Notes: generated by a model from the sequence alone, not told the origin. A DNA stretch of 64,000 bases from Chlamydomonas reinhardtii (GCF_000002595.2 NC_057019.1:5006880-5070879), one strand, 5' to 3'; shown: positions 1 to 15,342, counted from the stretch's first letter. Program-made: numbers and translations.

Positions 1-583
1 GAGAGGGCGGAAGGTGTTGGGTGGCAGTACGACGGCGTGTGCGTACGTCAAAGCGGTGGATTGCGGATGTGGGGTTCAGGTATGATTGCGGGTTGGAGAG
101 GACCCACCGTTTGGAGCCTGCTTGTCTGGCTGGGAGTTGCGGAAAGCGGCTTTGACTGGCGTTGCAACGAGTTCATCAGGGTGCCGTGGCAGCAACAATA
201 ATGATCTGGTGAACCTGACTTTAAAACGCTGCGAGCCCTTGAATGTACTGTTGTGTTGCGTTGGCCTTGGCTAGTTTGTTTTGAAGCAGCACCTGATGAT
301 GAACCACTCTGCTACTTATGATGGGTATGGTCGTGGCAGGGTCTTGGCGCCATTGTTGCGGGACTCACTAGTGATGGATCTTGCACGTTACACGGCTCTG
401 AGAATCTGACCCGTGACCCCGTGACTCCTCTTCAGCCCCTACTTCGCTTCATCGGTGCGGTCGCCACGGCTCTTTACCAAGTGCGGTCCCCTGCACGTCA
501 GCTCTTCGCACTTGAACGACAGCTTTCTCGCCTTAAAACGCCGCCCCCCAGCGGGCTCACAGCCACACATGCATCTCACACAG
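1..583. other. 3' flank of the TrmB-type gene, no gene seen
   Basis: No reading frame here resembles a protein. The stretch downstream of the minus-strand methyltransferase stop holds its 3' UTR and a likely poly(A) signal. The part before about position 380 shows nothing recognisable; an upstream neighbour could lie outside the window. Confidence 0.5.
388..392 (-). terminator. TGTAA poly(A) signal of the TrmB-type gene
   Basis: TTACA on the plus strand is TGTAA on the minus strand, the usual volvocine poly(A) signal. It lies about 190 bases after the stop codon of the minus-strand methyltransferase gene, a normal 3' UTR length. Confidence 0.5.
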
Positions 584-2945
584 CTACCGGCGCACCAGCA
601 TGACCCGGTACACCTGTTGGCGCGTCGCCAACTCCACATACACCTCCCTCTCCGTGGGCGCCCCCACCGGGTTGCGCAGCAGCCAGCCAGCCTCCCGCCA
701 GCGCCCCTGCCGCCAGAACAGCAGGTCCACCTCCTCCTCGTCCACCGCCTCGCCACCACTGCCGCCGCCACCGCCACCCTCGCCGCCCGACTCGGACCCT
801 GACCCAGGCCCTGACGGTCCGTCATCACCAGACGCAGACCGCCATGCCGCCGTCCCGGGCGCCGCATCACCCGCGCCCGAGGCACGTGGCCGGCGGCCCG
901 CCTGCGGCGTCACCACGTCGGGACGGACGGGCTGCAGCACCTCAGAGCAGGGAAAGGTCGAGCCGGGTACGTGCACGGTGGTGTCGATGTCGAAGTGCTG
1001 GGCGCCAAAGCGCTCGAAGCAGTTGCGCATGTAGGTGGCTGTGTCTTCGAAGTCGCTGTTCAGATAGACTTGCGCTGCGGGTGTTTGGTGGCGATGGTGA
1101 TGGGCAGGGGAGGGGCAGCAGGTAGGCGTCAGCCCAGCGCCGACGTGCCAAACACCCGGGCATGTTCACGGACAGACACACACACACATCTCCTCATGCA
1201 GCCGTTATGCACGTGCCTCCTCCGCTGATCCATCCCTGCCCAGTCGTTCGGGGCTGCTCACCTCCTGACGGCAGCACCTCTGCCAGCGCTGCCACCAGCT
1301 CCCGCCCTACCACATGCCGCCGCCGCCGCTGCTGCGGGTCGGGGTACTGGATGCTCACCAGCCGTACGTGGCGGCCGGGGTAGGAGCCCAGAATGGCGGC
1401 CGCTGACACGACCACGTTGGCCTGCACGTAGGCGACGTGGCCGGACAGGCCGCGCGCTGCGGCCCAACCGTTGGCTCGGTCCAGAAGCTGCGGGTGCGGA
1501 ACAAGGGTGACCACGGGTTTGGGTGTGTGGGTCAGGCGGATGTTGGGATGGGAGGGCGACAGGCCCCAAGGTTGTGGTTGTGCATCAGAGGGGACGAGAG
1601 GAAATGCGTGTTGCTAGCGGTTCTAGGTGTCTGGCCCCTCCGACAGCGAAGGAGGGTGAAGCGCCCTCGATTGCCTATAAATGAGACCAGGGTTACTGGC
1701 GCATCGCTTTTGACAGGGGCCGCGACCGTGGGAAACGCGGATCCTGCTTCGAACGATGCGGTTGCGCTGGATGCGGTATGATGGGTGCAATCGCCTCAGG
1801 AATGACGCATGGCGGTGTTAAGACTGTGTGGCCCCTCCGACAGCGCAGTGGGGTGGCGAGAGCCCCATGTGCCTATAATGAGACCGTGTCGATATTGCAT
1901 CGTTTTTGACAGGGACCGCGACCTGAAATAGCGTGGATCCTGCTTCGAATGATGCGGCATGGCATGCTAAAAGCCTACAACTGCTATGATACCATACATG
2001 CGCACGTGCTGTGTTAAGACTGTGTGGCCCCTCCGACAGCGCAGTGGGGTGGCGAGAGCCCCATGTGCCTATAATGAGACCGTATTCGATATTGCATCGT
2101 TTTTGACAGGAACCGCGACCTGAAATAGCGTGGATCCTGCTTCGAACGATGCACACATGTCTCAACCAGCGCCCATGCACAGCTGACTTCGGCACCACTA
2201 CACGGTGCGCCACTTCACCCATGCACCGCGCAGCTACCCACCACTCCGAGAGGACCATTTCCGAGCCACGCTTAAGAACTTACCGCCTTATGAACGTCTA
2301 ATCCCAGATAGTTGCTGCTGCGGGCGGCGTCGTTGCTGCCCATGAGCAGCACGTAGCGCCCCGCGCCGCAGCCCAGGTCCGCAACCAGGGGAAGGCTCGT
2401 GTCATTGAAGGTTGCGGCCCAATCAACCTGCGTCGCCTGCTGCCCCGCATCGCTGGACAGGAACGAGTAGTTCCTGCTCCGGACTTGCCCGCCCGCCTGC
2501 CTGTGCAAAGACAGCGACAAACCGGCGGTGTCTTGGTTGCATGCGTGTGCCGGGGATGCCATGCGGCCACATCACCCTTCTCGCAAAAATCATCGTCAAC
2601 GTGCACACTCACATTGCGCTCAGCATCGGTCAGTTGAAGAGCATGGAAGGGGGACTCAGGCCCGTCGCAGTCGCCGCGTGCGAGCCAGGTTTGGTGATTG
2701 GGGAAGGGAGAGCGAGCTCCCTGCGCCACCACGGAGAAACCTCGTCGCCGTGTGGCCCGGGTCTGCTGTGTTCCGCATCGCAGTTGTCCCAGGCATGGAT
2801 GCATCGCTGGCTGAGCTCGCGGGTGCGCGGTGCTGCACCTCGCGGCGGCTCGCAAAGGCGGCGGCGGCATTTGCGCATCGCCAACGGGCTGCCGCGAGCA
2901 GCCAGCTGCGCGGCTGGCTGGACGCAGCAGCGTCCAGTTGGTCAT
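584..2945 (-). CDS. TrmB-type tRNA (guanine-N7-)-methyltransferase, organelle-type
   Basis: SAM-dependent enzyme expected to make m7G46 in tRNA. Four coding exons fit: 2945-2613, 2496-2284, 1487-1262, 1074-584 (420 residues). Exon 1 is rich in Arg, Ala and Pro and looks like a transit peptide, followed by a divergent leader. Exon 2 carries SAM motif I (LVADLGCGAGRYVLLMG) and the acidic LGLDVH strand. Exon 3 has the TrmB segment RANGWAAARGL and IQYPDPQQRRRRHVVGREL, the counterpart of the family FPDPW-KKRH signature but with Gln for the usual Trp. Exon 4 has VYLNSDFEDTATYM and, after a Gly/Ser/acidic insert, the family-typical WLLRNPVGAPTEREVYVE near the C-terminus. The start is the first ATG of the exon holding the presequence. 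It diverges from the Ub-LRR gene; intron 2 contains a tandem repeat cluster. Plastid rather than mitochondrial location is inference. Confidence 0.85.
1625..2152. repeat. Three-copy tandem repeat, about 196-bp period, in an intron
   Basis: Copies start near 1625, 1815 and 2011 and each runs about 140 bases, from a GGCCCCTCCGACAGCG-like block to CTTCGAACGATGC. Copies 2 and 3 are nearly identical over their whole length; copy 1 is clearly diverged (GAAGGAGGGTG for GCAGTGGGGTG, for example). The unit also contains TGCCTATAATGAGACC and TTTTGACAGG. All copies lie in intron 2 of the methyltransferase gene. No coding content or element family was recognised. Confidence 0.85.
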
Positions 2946-3289
2946 GCTAAGAATCTATGCTACTGAGATCGCATGCGCGGCAGCTAGGTTGGGGCTTCAA
3001 CAGTTCTAACACGACCGAGTCGCATAACAACAATGCATATTATGCTTGTCTTCCGCTTGTAAGTAAGTAAGTAAGTAAAGAGTTTACAATGGTCATGGAC
3101 GAGGAGATTGGTGCAGCACCAAACGTCGACAAAAGTTGGATCCAGGACATGCGGGCAGCCGGGGGCTCGACAACGCACACGGCTGACGGTGAGCGTCCTC
3201 ATTATGTAGTTTCTTCAGGGTTCTCCTATGAAGGTGCGAACATAGACGTGACATGTGACGTAGGTGCGAAGACTGCTCCATAAACAAGA
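2946..3289. promoter_or_regulatory. Divergent promoter region, TrmB gene / Ub-LRR gene
   Basis: This 344-base gap separates two start codons that point away from each other, so it should hold both promoters and 5' UTRs. It is less GC-rich than the genes and contains a TAAG microsatellite at about 3059-3080. No clear TATA box was assigned. Confidence 0.5.
3059..3080. repeat. (TAAG)5 microsatellite
   Basis: Five tandem TAAG/GTAA units lie in the divergent promoter gap, upstream of the Ub-LRR start. Confidence 0.9.
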
Positions 3290-6679
<3,390 letters not shown>

Positions 6680-7236
6680 GATGCGCAGTGGAGTGCGAGC
6701 TAGCCTGGCTTGTGGAATTGTGCGTGGATTCACAGTACATGGATGCGGCGTACAGCATACCGTATACCGAAGATGAACTTGCGTGTTGGAGAAGGCAAGA
6801 GCACAACCGTGTGTGTTTGGCGCGGCAGCGGAGGTCAAGGGGGAGGTGCATTGCCTTGGGGTCTGTAGGTAGTTGTTGTGCATGGCGGAGGGCAGTGGGC
6901 AGGTGCAGTGTGAAGTTGAGTGTGTGCAGGGGGAAAAGGGACGTTTGAAGTTGTGCACGCAGGCTGCTGTCGCCCGTGACGCTGGTGTGTGCATGGGCGA
7001 GGATGGGCGTGTGGTGCGGGCGTGTGGCGCTGGCTGTGTGGGTGCTGTGGCCATGAGACTGCATTATGGCAGAGCATTACCCTTGTTTGTAAATACCTTT
7101 CGCAGCATAGTGTATACAGCCAGCTTTTGAGACTTCGAATACCGCTTGCGAATACACCTCGGCCACGCAAGCAAGCACGCTGTCAACTCAATTTACTAGG
7201 CTAGTCCCATCGAGTGACATTAGTTTGAAGTACACA
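6680..7236 (+). other. 3' UTR of Ub-LRR gene and promoter of the AKR gene
   Basis: No coding signal is visible. TGTAA at 7088-7092 is a plausible poly(A) signal for the upstream gene. Only about 140 bases then remain before the next start codon in the same direction, so the AKR promoter must be short or overlap the upstream 3' UTR. Confidence 0.55.
7088..7092 (+). terminator. TGTAA poly(A) signal of the Ub-LRR gene
   Basis: TGTAA, the volvocine poly(A) signal, lies about 410 bases after the stop codon. Confidence 0.5.
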
Positions 7237-10200
7237 ATGATGCATGCAAACTGTTTCACACACTCGCGTCGAACTTTCCAGCGCGGGGCGCCATCCTCAT
7301 CCTCCTCGCGTGGGCGATGCCTGCGCGTGCAAGCGCAAGCAGCCGCACCGCGCGACGGCGCTCCGCTCCAAACATCCCGTCGCCAAATACTGAAGCTCGG
7401 CTCTGCAGCGCTAATGATGGCGGGCACGGCGGGCACAGCACTGCCGCAGCTCAGCCCTGCGCTGGCAGCTGGCGCACCCCTGGCGACCGTGGAGCGTATC
7501 GACCTTGCACAGGGACTGAACATTAGTCGGGTAAGTAACCACTCGTTGATGTGTCATCTACCTGCCATTGAGTTTCAGCAGGAACGCTGCAGCGTGTGGG
7601 CACAGACCTGAGGGGCGCCCGGTGTGAAACGGCCGTGGGCGGGTGCACTCCGATACTCAGGGAAGCAAGTGGACGCTTGCGGCTTGAGTTTATGACATGA
7701 TCGCTGGTGTGCGGTGTCATTGCAATGCGTTACAATATACACAGGTGGTCAAGGGCTGCTGGCAACTGAGCGGCGGCCACAAGTGGGTGTGGATTGTGCA
7801 GGGGCCTTTCGTCTAGCCGCAGCACACTTGCACATGCAAGAACAGTATGGCTGGCAGGCAGCGAGACACAGCCGCATCGCGCTGCTAACGCGCGAAAACA
7901 CAGGAACACACCTCTTTTCAGCTTCTGGGGGTTCGGTGCGCTGCACCAGTGTAGTCTCGTGCATAGTTAATACTCACTGCACGCAGCAACACTTGCTCAC
8001 GGCATCGGCGGCGGCGCCGTTGGTCACCTCGCAACAGGGGTTCCAGGGAGACGGACAGGACCAGCGGCCTGGCGGCTGTGGAGGATTTCGGCAAGTTTGT
8101 GGCGGCGGGCGTCACCACCTTTGACGCAGGTGCGTTGGGGGAAAGCGCGAAAAGCCCAAGCCTGCAACGATGGCGCAGCGGTTCTGGGAACATGTACACG
8201 TGTTGAGCCTGCTGGCCACCTTGCTGCTACGATAATCAGTGTACTGATGCTGGCGTGTGCTGACCTCCAACCACACCTGTTGTACGCCGGCGTAGCGGAC
8301 CACTACGGCCCCGCGGAAGCCCTCATTGGCCGGTACCTGGCGTCCAACCCCGACCAGCGGCCGCCCAAGACGCAGGTCAGTGCAGTCACCGTAACACAAG
8401 TCAGAGGCACCCCCGGCCGGCGTACCGCGGGGGCCGAGTCACTATTAGATTGTCTTATGCTGATATGCCTCACTCCGTGCGTTTGTATGTATGCGCCTAC
8501 CGTATGTCCGGCTTTGGCTCTGATAATTTGTCGTCCGCCCTTAAGCACGCGGGTCCCCACCCCAACCCGTCCAGGTGCTTACCAAGTATTGTGTGTTCGG
8601 GCAAATGGACATGGCCACAATCAACAAGGGCGCAGTGGTGCAGGTGCGCGTGTGAGCCATTCCATATCAAACGTATGGCGGGGTTGGGGCTGCTTGAAAG
8701 GGATATGAGATGAGTGCGCCGCCGCACATGCCAAGGACCAGCTGACCAACCCTGCTGTTGCCAAACGGACAGGCCGTCAACCAGTCCCGCAAGCGGCTGG
8801 GCGTCGACTCGGTCGATCTGATGCAGTACTACTGTAAGTCACTGGGCGCTTTGCTTTGTTATTTGCTGTACTTTGTTATGTGGGATAACACAAGTGCATC
8901 GTGCTCCCGTGGCGGTGTCGTGATGCTTACCCGGCCGCCTTCGCAATGCTGGCCGCAGGGGCCGACTACGACGTCAAAAGGTGTGATGCGGAGCCGCTAC
9001 CACCACATCCTTTCCCACCCCACCACTCATCAATCCACCGCGTCGCCCACTAGTTCCCGTACGGTACTGAGCCCCGAGCCCCGACTACAGCCCCCTCCCC
9101 AAGGCCCCCGCTGCCGTTACCTGTACCCAGTAGCCCTGTCGTACGCCGCCCTGGCCACACTCCCACACCACAGGTACGTCGACGGAGCTCTGTACCTGTC
9201 TGAGTGCGCGGCGGAGGGCCTGATCAAGCATGTGGGCGTAACGAACTTCGACGTGCCGCGCATGGAGGCCATGACGAAGGCGGGCGTACGGATTGCGGCC
9301 AACCAGGTGTGTGCACGTATGCACACGGATGGCAAACGCCGGCACCTCGCCACACGCTGCACGTAATGGCACACAACAATGGAGGGGGTGGTACAAATGG
9401 CATTCTTGTGTAACACCGCCCTGCCCCATGCTCGCGAACGGGCTGTGCGGCCGGTGAAATGCGTAATCGCTAACCTCCCGCACGCGCGCCCGCCCTGCTC
9501 TACATCCCGCCGCAGTTGCAATACTCGCTGTTGGACCGGCGGCCCGAGAACGGCATGTCGGCATTCTGCGCCGCAAACAACATCCAGCTGCTGCCGTACG
9601 GTAGGCCGCGTGTCCGGTCGCGCCTGCGGCACCACGACTGCCGAACACACAACCGACTGCGCTCGTTGCCGCACATTGCATATCTGTTTTCGTCGCTTCT
9701 TAGACCCTACTTTCTCCTGTCAATGACAGGCGTGTTGGCGGGAGGCTTCTTGTCGGACAAGTATTTGGGCGTGCCCGCTAGCAAGTAAGCAGGGGACAAC
9801 ACGTTGCTCGGCAGGCTGGCACTGGGGCACAACGGAAGGTGTTTGCCGGCTGCGACCGAAACCTTGCCGTTTTCAGATTTCGAGGGGTTTCTGTTGATAT
9901 GGAGCTGGAAATCACTCCCGCCCTCCTCAGGGTGACCTCGGACACGTACAGCAAGGGCAAGTACGCGCGTGTGATCATGGAGGCGGGCGGCTGGAGCTGG
10001 TTCCAAGACCTGCTGCAGGTGCGTGCGGCGGTGGCGATGACTGAAGGGGCGGACTGACAGGCTAAGTACCGCACCTGGCCTGACGTCCATGCTCCCAAGC
10101 CTCCCCGCACCTCCCAAGCAAGCTGCACCTGAGCACCTGAGCACCTGTCCATGCGAACTGCTAGCGCTCGGGCACCACATCACGGCTGACGCCACCGCGC

Positions 10201-10623
10201 CACCACGCCACCACGCCGGCCTCCCGCCAGGCGCTGGACGGTGTGGCCCGGAAGCACGACGTGACCATCTCCAACGTGGCAGCGCGCTGGGTGCTGGACC
10301 GGCCGGGCGTGGCGGCGGTCATCCTGGGTGCCCGCAACGCCGACCACGTGGAGGTGAGGGCCGTGTGCGTGGTGTACGGCATCCAGGCCGGAATCGAGCC
10401 CAGGTGCTAGCCCCGACGGGGGCGATCTACCGTACACGCTTCCGATGGCTTCCTCGCATCACTGATGCCGTGTGTTGCCACAACCGGTTTCGGACAGGAC
10501 AACCAGCGGCTGTTCTCGTTCCGCCTGGACGCGGACGACCTGGGCGCCATCGATGAGGTGCTGGCGCGCGGGCGCCGGCCGCGCAGCGACTGCTACAGCT
10601 GGGAGCGCGGCGGCCAGTGGTGA
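7237..10623 (+). CDS. Aldo/keto reductase with plastid and twin-arginine presequence
   Basis: Thirteen exons fit in phase: 7237-7530, 7745-7782, 8047-8129, 8296-8375, 8575-8643, 8773-8833, 8959-8980, 9174-9306, 9516-9600, 9730-9784, 9931-10018, 10231-10353, 10498-10623 (418 residues). It should be an NAD(P)H-dependent oxidoreductase with a TIM-barrel fold. Visible AKR marks are GCWQLSGGHK, VTTFDAADHYGPAE (Asp and Tyr of the active site), VLTK (Lys), KHVGVTNFDVPRM, QYSLLDRRPENGM and VAARWVLDRPGVAAVILGA. The site usually His in AKRs reads Tyr (DLMQYYW). Before the barrel lies a Ser/Arg-rich leader, then SRRQILKLGSAALMMAGTAG and an ALA-type cleavage site, the pattern of a thylakoid Tat signal. 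Exon 7 has only 22 bases. The substrate is not known. The start is the first ATG upstream of the leader. Confidence 0.87.
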
Positions 10624-10740
10624 GCCAGCCAGCAGGGGTGGTGAGCCAGCCTGGTGGATAGGTGGTGAGCCAGCCAGCAGGGGTGGTGAGCCAGCAGGGG
10701 GGGGGGTGAGCTAACCTGGTGGTTAGGTGGTGAGCCAGCC
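10610..10740. repeat. Short imperfect tandem repeat at the AKR stop
   Basis: Units around GGTGGTGAGCCAGCCAGCAG and shorter versions recur five to six times from the last codons of the AKR gene into its 3' UTR. The real stop is the TGA at 10621-10623 within the first unit. Confidence 0.8.
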
Positions 10741-11309
10741 ATACAGCAGAGCTGCGCCGTCGCCAACAGCTGGCGGTCTGTGGCCGGAGGCGCGACAGGA
10801 GGGCTTTGAAGCTGCGCGCTGTGTGTTGTAGGTCGTGTAGCGCAGGCGGGGCAGGTAACGCAACGCGCACGTGGCAGCTGGTGCAGGGTGGTGCGGAATG
10901 GGTGGTGGCTGCCAGTCCTGCCTTGCAGTGTCGGAGTGCGTGGGCTGGCGCGTTACGGACGTTGTGCGGTCGGACGAGGGTGTGTGCGAAGGCTATTTGT
11001 CTGCACGCATATGTTTTTGCGATGAGGTGACACTTGTGTAGGGCTTAGCACCCGACGCTGCAACCCTAAGGTTGTGACTGAGAAAGCGAAAGAGGAGTAC
11101 TGAGGGAAATGCAGAGACGCAGCGCATGTGGTGCAGTTGCAGCCTGCGCGTTTCTTGTGCCTGGCCAGTGGCCACCTCCCATGTCCATCTTCGGAGTTTG
11201 CCCACAGTCTCCGAACTCTATGTGTGGACTCTCTAGCACCGGTTCGCGCAAACATTCACATCAATCCGCAACCACACGCCAGCAACCGACCACACCCCCT
11301 GCCCCCGCC
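10624..11309. other. Convergent intergenic region (AKR / NCBP3-type gene)
   Basis: The two flanking genes end facing each other here. Apart from the repeat at its left end I see only UTR-like sequence and no TGTAA that could be assigned with confidence. Confidence 0.5.
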
Positions 11310-14009
11310 TCAATCGTCTCCGCCCGCGGCATCGCCATCCGCACCGCCACCGTCCCCACCATCAGCCTCAGGGCTACGGCTCCGCAAGCGCGCCTGTCGC
11401 GCCTCCATCTCCGCGCGCCGCCGTGCCTTGAGCACTTGCCTCAAGTCCAGGTCCACATAACCCACCGGCTCGCCCCCTCCGCCGCCGCGCCCGCCACGAC
11501 CGCGGCCCCGGCCACGCCCGCGCCACCCGCCGCGCCCCGCGCCATCGTCACCTCCCTCCCCTCCGTCTCCAGCCTCCGCCTGCTGCTGCCCAATTACTGC
11601 CGGGACCGGCTCAGTGGCGGGCGCCTCGTCCTCTAGCTCCGTGTAGTCGAGCACGTGGCCGCCGGCCGGCAGCGGCGCGGAGCCCTGCGCGGCAGACGCA
11701 AACACGACACACGCGCGGGCGAGCACATGAGGCCAGGCAGCAGGCGAGGCAGGCGCAGTATTGCTTTACCTGCCAAAGCCCCCGGTGCACCGTCCCTGGT
11801 ACCCTCAACCCCTTTTTCAACTACATGCTCGGCATGTCAACACGGGACACACAAACTACACGCCCTTTTGCACACTCTCACATGCGCCCCCTAACACACA
11901 CGCGCCTTCTCACCTCCATGAGATCCAGCCCGCCATACGGCCGCAGCGCCCGCCGCGTGGCTTTGACCACGTGCCGCTGGCCGCCGCGCGCCCCCCGCTG
12001 CCGCTTCGCGACGTGCTCCTCGTCACCGTCGTGCTCCTGCGCGAGAGGCACGGCAGTGTTGTCCGACCAGTGCCAACCACCATTTACAGGACGTGCTCAA
12101 GCCGTTTCTGACGCGCATACACTTCGGCATTACGCAATTGTGCGTAGAGAATGCCGTTGCTGACATCTGCTCCTGACCAGGGGTCAGATGCCCAGCCGCA
12201 CGCTCACTCACCATGCCATCGCCGGGGCCCTCCGCCTCCTCGTCCACATCCATGTCCTCGCCCTCGCCGCCCTCGCCGCCGCCCCGCTGGAAGCGCCGCT
12301 TGCCGCCTCTCCCGCCGCGCCCGCCGCGGCCCCTGCCCTCGCCGCCGCCTCCGCCGCTCTTCCAAAGCTCGCGTGTGCGCTTCGGCGCGGCCATGTCGCG
12401 CACATCCAGCACCGTGGCCATGCGGTAGACGAGCGACACGGGCGTTCCGTTCTTTACAAAGTCCTCGCCCTGCGGGGCGACATGCGTTGCGAGCGGGTTG
12501 GCGGGTCGCGTGGAAGGGTTGGCTAGGCGGCGGCTGTGGCATTCGTGACAGGGCATGGCAGGTGCCCAGGGCACTGACTCTCACGGGCACTTAGCGTCCC
12601 TTATCACCTCCTGCCGACATTCCGTAGCGCCACATATTCGCTATTTGTCGCGCTCCTCTGCGACGCATGGCCTGAGACCAGCACGTGCCCCTACCCGTCC
12701 GCCCCCTGCCGTCCGCCCTATGTCTATGTCTATGAGCATGACAACGGATTCTCCCCTCCCGTCTGCTTCACAAACGTTTACTTCATAACTCCCACCTTGA
12801 CCCAGAGGTAGGGGATGTTGGCCACGTCCGCCAGGTTGTCCGGCACCGGCAGCTCCGGCTGGTAGCGCACCGGCGGCGGCGCCGGCACCGGGTCGCCGGG
12901 CCGCACCGTCTCCGCCGCGGCCGCCGCCTCTGCCGCCGCCGCCTGCTCCGCCTGCGGCTGCGCCACCACGTCGGGCGGCAACGGCGTGCCGCGGCCCACC
13001 AGCGCGCGCTTGGTGCTGTTCACGTCCGGGAACAAGACGTTGCCTGCGGAGGGAGGTGAAGGTGTTTTGTGATACCTGCTGTGAGGGAGCAGGGAGCGGC
13101 GGCTACGTGCTGTCACGGTGAGCATAGATTGCTTCCAGCGCTGCTGGCAATGCAGACCAACCATTCCCGCCGCCCACACTTTCCTCCATTTCCAGCTGGG
13201 TAGACCACCGCAGTCCCGAGCTTCGCAGCTGCAGACCCCTAGGCCCAGCCCTCTGAGCCAATCCTTTCCCCGAAGTTACGGATCCCTTTTGCCGACTTCC
13301 CTCGCTCCCCTCCGCCCCTTCAGCCCCCCCCCCGACTCACAACTGGAGTCGTCCAGCCACTCCACGAACGTGGCGCCGTAGTCTCCGAAGTACGACAGCA
13401 CGTCACGCGTGCCCAGCACATCCACGCCGTACAGGTAGAGCGCCTCGGGCCGCCGCTCCACCTGGGACCCCACCTCGCGCCGCTGCTCGAACAGGTCTGC
13501 ACGCCACAGCGCAGGGCGCGGTGCACACACGATGTGTGTTCAACGCCCGCATCCTCAGGCAGCGGCGGCTGCACGGCTGCAACACAGGGGGGGCCACAAC
13601 CACAACCCGCGCACAGCTGGCGCAAAGCACCACATGACCCGGTTGACCTCCCGCCCATTCATCCCCAACCTCCGCCAACCCTGTCACATGCAGTCCTGCA
13701 CCCACCCACCCATTCAATCGACCCGCCCACCCCCGCCACCCGCCCAACCACCCACTCCGCCCAACCACGCCACCCACCCATGTCCATGAGTACGGCCTCG
13801 GTGGGCTGGTACGGCACACCGAACTTGGCCGCCCGCCGCGCCCGCGCCTCCAGCTCCTCGTCCGGCCGGAAGCGGTCCAGCGCGGGCGCACGCGGCTCCG
13901 CAAGCTGGAAGCGTGCGGCGCGTGCGGCGCGCTTCTGTTGCGCCTCCTGTGCGGTGTTGGGCGTGCGTAATTTACGAGTGAGAGCTTTGTGTGTGTGTGT
14001 GTGTATGTG

Positions 14010-14088
<79 letters not shown>

Positions 14089-14670
14089 GAAAGCGCGCGC
14101 GCGCGTGCGGGGTGAGATTGCAAGGCAGGGCCGCAGGGGCATGCGGAGGGCCGGCGGAGGCTTCGGACGCCCGGGCGCGACACTGGATGCGGCGCTGGCC
14201 CTGATCCCGTTCAGCTCCAGCCGCATGCACCGTGTCAGCCTGTCAGCTCTGTGCCACAGCGCCTCCAAGCCGCCTCGGCAAGGTTAGCCGGTTGAGGCCA
14301 GGTGCTTCCCAGGTGCGGCACCTACCCAGTGTCCAAGCACCTGACCTTGACCCCTTGACCCTGACGTCGGCTATCGCATATTTGCCCTCGCGCACTCTCG
14401 CGCAGGTCTGACACCTTGCCGGTCGCTGCCATTACTGCTGCCATTCCTGCCATCACCGTCTGCCACCGCCGCCGCCATAAGCTCACTGAGCCCGTTGCAT
14501 GAGTAACACCCGCCGCCCACCTCTGAAAAGAGGTCGATGTCACCAGTGGTGAAGCCGTGATTCGCCTTCAGCCGCTCCTGTCGTGCCTCCATCACGAGCT
14601 TAAAATCCTTTCGCACACGGCCGGGGTCCTTGTACTGCGTGCCAAACTTCTCCGCCCTGTCAGGGTGCAT
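11310..14670 (-). CDS. NCBP3-type nuclear cap-binding protein subunit
   Basis: Seven exons fit: 14670-14521, 13946-13778, 13496-13341, 13043-12796, 12469-12212, 12036-11914, 11684-11310 (492 residues). In animals NCBP3 binds the mRNA cap with NCBP1 and supports mRNA export. Matches to NCBP3 run in order. GFTTGDIDLFSE then QQKRAARAARF corresponds to the family GFITGIDV/KRAKRF start. RPEALYLYGVDVLGTRDVLS and FVEWLDDSSCNVLFPDVNS form the RNA-recognition-like core with its WLDD motif. LVYRMATVLDVRDMAAPKR corresponds to the RFAT-DDKKE segment. The tail is rich in Arg/Gly and acidic residues, with an RGRGRGRGGRG box, then VGYVDLDLRQVLKARR. The first ATG gives the family start. It diverges from the CobW-WW gene. 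Confidence 0.82.
13989..14092. repeat. (GT)n microsatellite
   Basis: A GT tract with a few interruptions lies in intron 1 of the NCBP3-type gene, shortly before exon 2. Confidence 0.95.
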
Positions 14671-15342
14671 ATGAGCAGCTGCTGGCTTGAATCGTGGTGG
14701 TTGGTGTGTTGTGGCGTGGGTGGTTGTACCCTTGCAGGTCTGTGTCGGGCCGGAATGTCGGCAGCGGTCAGCGTGGCCAAGAGCTGCTTGTCGACTTCGC
14801 TGGTGTCAAGCAGCTGTCAGGGGCGGGTAAGGCCGCCTCAAAAGCCCTCTGGCTGGCGAGGAACTGCATACTCACCTGCGTCTGTGCTTGTCGCGTTCCT
14901 CCTGTAGTGCAGATTGATGCTCTGCCTCTGCTTCCACCGCGTTGAAAAGGATCGGGGCATGCTGCCTATCATCCCCGCCCCCTCCCTCGCCATGGTATGT
15001 ATCAGCCATGCTATTTATGTGCTACCATGCAATCAAAATGAGCTTTGGGCAAGGAAACGTGAGCTTAGAGGTGGCCAGAGAGGTGGCCAACGTGAGCTGG
15101 CGTCTATGCATATCCAGAGCAACCGATGAGCATATGTTATGAACACCGAGCCTTAAAGCAGCACATGCTTTAAAACGCAGTGGCATCGGCTGCTTCCAGC
15201 CTGGTTTCGGGTCGCATGACGGGCATGGGGGCACTGGAGAGAGGTAGGCCAGCAAGCGCAGTACACTGGTCGGCTTCATAAACAATAAACCTGTTCAATG
15301 ATACTGACCCGATTTCCTTTGAGCTAGGGGCATTTCGCCAGA
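14671..15342. promoter_or_regulatory. Divergent promoter region, NCBP3-type / CobW-WW genes
   Basis: These 672 bases separate divergent start codons. The right half is relatively AT-rich and lies just before the CobW-WW start. A duplicated GGTGGCCA block occurs around 15070-15090. No gene was found. Confidence 0.5.

Noticed and set aside
1625-2152. CRISPR-like repeat array
   Set aside because: Only three units of about 140 bases with uneven identity in an intron of a eukaryotic gene; not a CRISPR layout.
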